Part shown: positions 3,808-6,193 of the stretch, in pieces
Position numbering within the stretch: the stretch's first letter is position 1
How the letters are laid out: each line of letters begins with the position of its first letter
Source: Christensenella sp. UBA7707
Lineage (GTDB): Bacteria > Bacillota > Clostridia > Christensenellales > CAG-138
Length of the DNA stretch: 6,193 nucleotides
Assembly: GCA_002482435.1 (NCBI GenBank)
Contig: DLFZ01000155.1
Span: 1 to 6,193 of the forward strand
Reading direction: 5' to 3'
Position numbers and translations under genes: made by a program
Notes under the pieces: model-generated
The model's input: the letters and a program-made list of their open reading frames with translations, nothing else
Told to the model about the DNA's origin: nothing
Database searches by the model: none

Positions 3808-5226
3808 ATGAAGGACTTTTCTTTTTACAATACGCTTTCCAAAAAAGTGGAGCCTCTTGCCTCCTACGAACCGGGCAAAATCCGCATGTACACCTGCGGG
3901 CCTACGGTATACCACTTTGCGCACATTGGCAACCTTCGCACCTACATCATGGAAGATGTGCTCGTAAAGGCATTGCGCTACGCAGGGTACGAGGTAACGC
4001 GCGTTATGAACATCACCGACGTAGGTCACCTTGCAAGCGATGCGGATACCGGTGAGGACAAAATGCTGGAGGGAGCACGACGCGAGCACAAAACCGTTCA
4101 TGAAATTGCCGAATTTTATAGAAACGCATTTTTTGCAGACTGCGAAAAGCTCAACATCAAGTATCCGGATGTTGTGGAAAAAGCAACCGACTGCATCGTG
4201 GAATACATCGAGCTTATCAAAACTTTGTTTGAACGCGGCTTTGCCTACGAGGCAGGCGGCAATGTGTATTTCGACACATCGAAACTTGCGCATTACCATG
4301 TGCTTACCCGTCACAAAAGCGTGGAGCTGTTTTCCGCTGTACGCGACGATGTGGAAGAAGACGCAAACAAGCGCTTCAAGACCGATTTTGTGCTCTGGTT
4401 CACCAAGTCAAAGTTCGGCGAACAAGAGCTACGCTGGGAAAGCCCGTGGGGGATTGGCTATCCGGGCTGGCACATCGAATGCTCGGCCATTTCCATGAAG
4501 CACCTCGGCGGGCACCTTGACTTGCACTGCGGGGGCATCGACAACATCTTTCCGCACCACACCAACGAAATCGCCCAGAGCGAGGCGGCACTTGGCCATG
4601 TGTGGTGCACGCATTGGTTCCACGTCCACCACCTCACACAAAAAGATGGCAAAATGAGCAAGTCAAAAGGCGATTTTCTTACACTTTCCCTGCTTGAAGA
4701 AAAGGGGTATTCCCCGCTTGCCTACCGCTATTTCTGCCTGCAATCCCATTACCGCAAGCCGCTGGAGTTCAGCTTCGAGGCGCTTGAGAACGCAAAATCA
4801 GCATACGAAAAACTTATGAAGCGCGTATCCGACCTTCCGGACGAGGGTGTTTTTGACGAAGCGATTGCCGCACCCTATCTTCAAGATTTTTCCACCGCGC
4901 TATGCAATGACCTCAACACAGCAAAAGCGCTTTCTGTCGTGTACGATGTTTTGAAAAGCGACTTAAGCGGTATGACCAAGCGCGCACTTGTGCGTCAATT
5001 TGACCAGGTGCTTTCGCTCGGCCTCACAGAAACGGGCAAAGACATTTCCTCGCCTGACGAGGCGTTTTCCCGCCTTGTAGAAGCAAAAATAGCCGAGCGC
5101 AACGCAGCACGTGCGGCGAGGGATTTCAACCGCGCAGATATCATCCGCGACGAACTTATATCCTTAGGTGTAACGCTCACCGACAGCCGTGACGGCACGG
5201 CGTGGAACCTCAGCCCGAAGCAATAA
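3808..5226 (+). CDS. cysS: Cysteinyl-tRNA synthetase
   Basis: Class I synthetase that activates cysteine and charges tRNA-Cys in the cytoplasm. The 472-residue length is normal for the family. Visible motifs: MYTCGPTVY with zinc ligand C30; the HIGH variant HIGN (39-42); WHIECSAISMKHLG with C225; HCGGIDNIFPHHTNE with H250 and E254, completing the Cys/Cys/His/Glu zinc site that discriminates cysteine; and KMSKS (282-286). A helical DALR-like and C-terminal tRNA-binding region follows and includes the family-typical stretch ARDFNRADIIRDELISLGV (445-463). The start at 3808 follows AAGGGAG (3792-3798) at 9-nt spacing. The gene is monocistronic: its promoter and Cys-codon attenuator lie upstream and a strong terminator downstream. 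There is no T-box in its leader. Identification is secure. Confidence 0.98.
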   Translation: MKDFSFYNTLSKKVEPLASYEPGKIRMYTCGPTVYHFAHIGNLRTYIMEDVLVKALRYAGYEVTRVMNITDVGHLASDADTGEDKMLEGARREHKTVHEIAEFYRNAFFADCEKLNIKYPDVVEKATDCIVEYIELIKTLFERGFAYEAGGNVYFDTSKLAHYHVLTRHKSVELFSAVRDDVEEDANKRFKTDFVLWFTKSKFGEQELRWESPWGIGYPGWHIECSAISMKHLGGHLDLHCGGIDNIFPHHTNEIAQSEAALGHVWCTHWFHVHHLTQKDGKMSKSKGDFLTLSLLEEKGYSPLAYRYFCLQSHYRKPLEFSFEALENAKSAYEKLMKRVSDLPDEGVFDEAIAAPYLQDFSTALCNDLNTAKALSVVYDVLKSDLSGMTKRALVRQFDQVLSLGLTETGKDISSPDEAFSRLVEAKIAERNAARAARDFNRADIIRDELISLGVTLTDSRDGTAWNLSPKQ

Positions 5227-5234
5227 GGCAGTTA

Positions 5235-5277
5235 AACAAAGACCGCGAACGGAAATCCCGTTCGCGGTTTCTTTGTT
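5235..5277. terminator. Terminator between convergent cysS and the ABC exporter gene
   Basis: ACCGCGAACGG (5242-5252) pairs perfectly with CCGTTCGCGGT (5258-5268) around loop AAATC. Past a 2-nt bulge, AACAAAG (5235-5241) and CTTTGTT (5271-5277) can extend the stem. A T-rich tract follows on the plus side. On the minus side a shorter T-rich tract (CTTTGTTTAA) follows, so it probably serves both genes, more strongly cysS. Confidence 0.88.
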
Positions 5278-5282
5278 GCTTG

Positions 5283-6193
5283 TTATCTCAAGATTTCGTC
5301 CGAGGCTTCTTCCTTGAACTGCGTGGTATACAGGTCGTAGTAGTGCCCCTTTTGCTTGATGAGCTGGCGATGGCTGCCCATTTCCGCGATTTTGCCGTTT
5401 TTAATCACAAGAATGCGGTCGGCATTGCGGATGGTAGAAAGCCTGTGCGCCACGATGAAGCTGGTGCGGTCTTTAAGCACCCGCGTAATGGCGTTTTGGA
5501 TAAGCTGCTCGGTTTCCGTGTCGATGGAGCTTGTGGCCTCGTCGAGCACGAAGATCTTCGGATCCGCAAGGATTACGCGAGCAAACGAGATGAGCTGCTT
5601 TTCACCCGTCGAAAGGCGTGCGCCGCCCTCGCCGACCTCGGTATCGTAACCCTTTTCCAAGCGGAGAATGAATTCCTCCGCGCTCACCATGCGCGCAGCT
5701 GCACGCACCTGCTCATCCGTCGCGTCCTTCCTGCTGTAGCAGATGTTTTCACGGATGGTGCCGGAGAAAAGATGCGGCGTCTGAAGAACGTACCCAAGCT
5801 TATCCTGAAGCCACAGCTGGCTGCGCTCCTTATAGTCGCGCCCGTCCACCAAAATGCGGCCTTGCGTGGGCTCGTAGAAGCGGCATACAAGGTTGATGAT
5901 GGTGCTTTTGCCGGAGCCGGTTTCGCCCACGAGGGCGATGGTTTCCCCGGCGCGCACCTTGAGGCTGAAATCGTCGAGCACGCTTTCCCCATCTTTATAG
6001 GAAAACGAAACATGCTCAAACTCGATCTGGCCCTTGATCTCCTCCCAGTTTTCGCGTTTGGGATGGAAGCTGTCACCGTACTTTTCCACGACCTCGTCGG
6101 TATCCGTGATTTCACAAGGCGTGTCGATGAGGGTGATGACGCGCTCCGCGCTCGCCTGCGCGCTTTGCATTTCTGCAAGGATGGCAGCAAGCT
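5283..6193 (-). CDS. ABC exporter subunit, nucleotide-binding half (5' end cut by window edge)
   Basis: C-terminal part of an MsbA/multidrug-type half-transporter with fused membrane and ATPase domains; the membrane domain lies off the right edge, so most of the gene is missing. The visible frame enters at 6191 and reads through an internal Met at 6170, which is not the start; residues below count from that Met. The linker QSAQASAERV is typical of the end of the membrane domain. The ATPase domain shows A-loop Tyr (FSYKDGE, Y58), Walker A GETGSGKST (82-90), Q-loop Q130 (VLQTPHLFSG), signature LSTGEKQ (186-192), Walker B IFVLDE (206-211, catalytic E211), D-loop SSID (214-217) and switch H242 (VAHRLSTI). 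The signature is LSTGE, not LSGGQ, while the catalytic Glu is intact, a combination seen in one partner of heterodimeric exporters. The substrate cannot be told. Confidence 0.93.
   Translation of the reverse strand, partial: LAAILAEMQSAQASAERVITLIDTPCEITDTDEVVEKYGDSFHPKRENWEEIKGQIEFEHVSFSYKDGESVLDDFSLKVRAGETIALVGETGSGKSTIINLVCRFYEPTQGRILVDGRDYKERSQLWLQDKLGYVLQTPHLFSGTIRENICYSRKDATDEQVRAAARMVSAEEFILRLEKGYDTEVGEGGARLSTGEKQLISFARVILADPKIFVLDEATSSIDTETEQLIQNAITRVLKDRTSFIVAHRLSTIRNADRILVIKNGKIAEMGSHRQLIKQKGHYYDLYTTQFKEEASDEILR

Noticed and set aside
3580..3808. A T-box in the cysS leader
   Set aside because: No GGTGGnACCGCG core, AGAGAG distal motif or specifier-loop context is present; the leader is also too short for Stem I plus an antiterminator.
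3790..4314. A 174-codon open frame antisense to the start of cysS
   Set aside because: It is a shadow of cysS codon use and has no start-site signals.

Overview
The window looks like chromosomal DNA of a Gram-positive anaerobe of the class Clostridia (Bacillota), probably a moderate-GC lineage. This rests on strong purine-rich Shine-Dalgarno sites, a T-box leader on an aminoacyl-tRNA synthetase gene, sigma-A-type promoters, and an RsmF-type methyltransferase and ABC exporter in Firmicute form. No mobile element, tRNA, rRNA or CRISPR array is visible. The genus cannot be read from the sequence.

Layout. Positions 1-1241 (minus) hold the first 413 codons of valyl-tRNA synthetase (valS), cut by the left edge. 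Its upstream region (1242-1776) contains a promoter, a complete T-box leader with a GUC (Val) specifier and terminator, and then an unexplained stretch of about 240 nt packed with four hairpins before the start codon. Upstream on the same strand are a 108-residue three-helix membrane protein (1777-2103) and an RsmF-like rRNA m5C methyltransferase (2172-3497). A divergent intergenic region (3498-3807) carries the methyltransferase promoter and, on the plus strand, the control region of cysS. Full-length cysteinyl-tRNA synthetase (3808-5226, plus) follows. A strong hairpin terminator separates it from a convergent, 5'-truncated ABC exporter subunit (5283-6193, minus).

The most interesting region is the cysS leader. 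A promoter (3580-3608) is followed at once by a ribosome-binding site and a 15-codon ORF encoding MFVLFCCCTGSLNVR, with three consecutive Cys codons. Next come mutually exclusive RNA pairings and an intrinsic terminator ending 16 nt before the cysS start. This has the architecture of ribosome-mediated transcription attenuation sensing charged tRNA-Cys. In Firmicutes, synthetase genes are usually controlled by T-boxes, so one window would hold two synthetase genes that sense their amino acids in two different ways: the T-box reads uncharged tRNA-Val directly, while the cysS leader would read ribosome stalling at Cys codons.

Functionally, the window concerns the translation apparatus (two synthetases and an rRNA methyltransferase), plus a small membrane protein of unknown role and an exporter that is probably unrelated.
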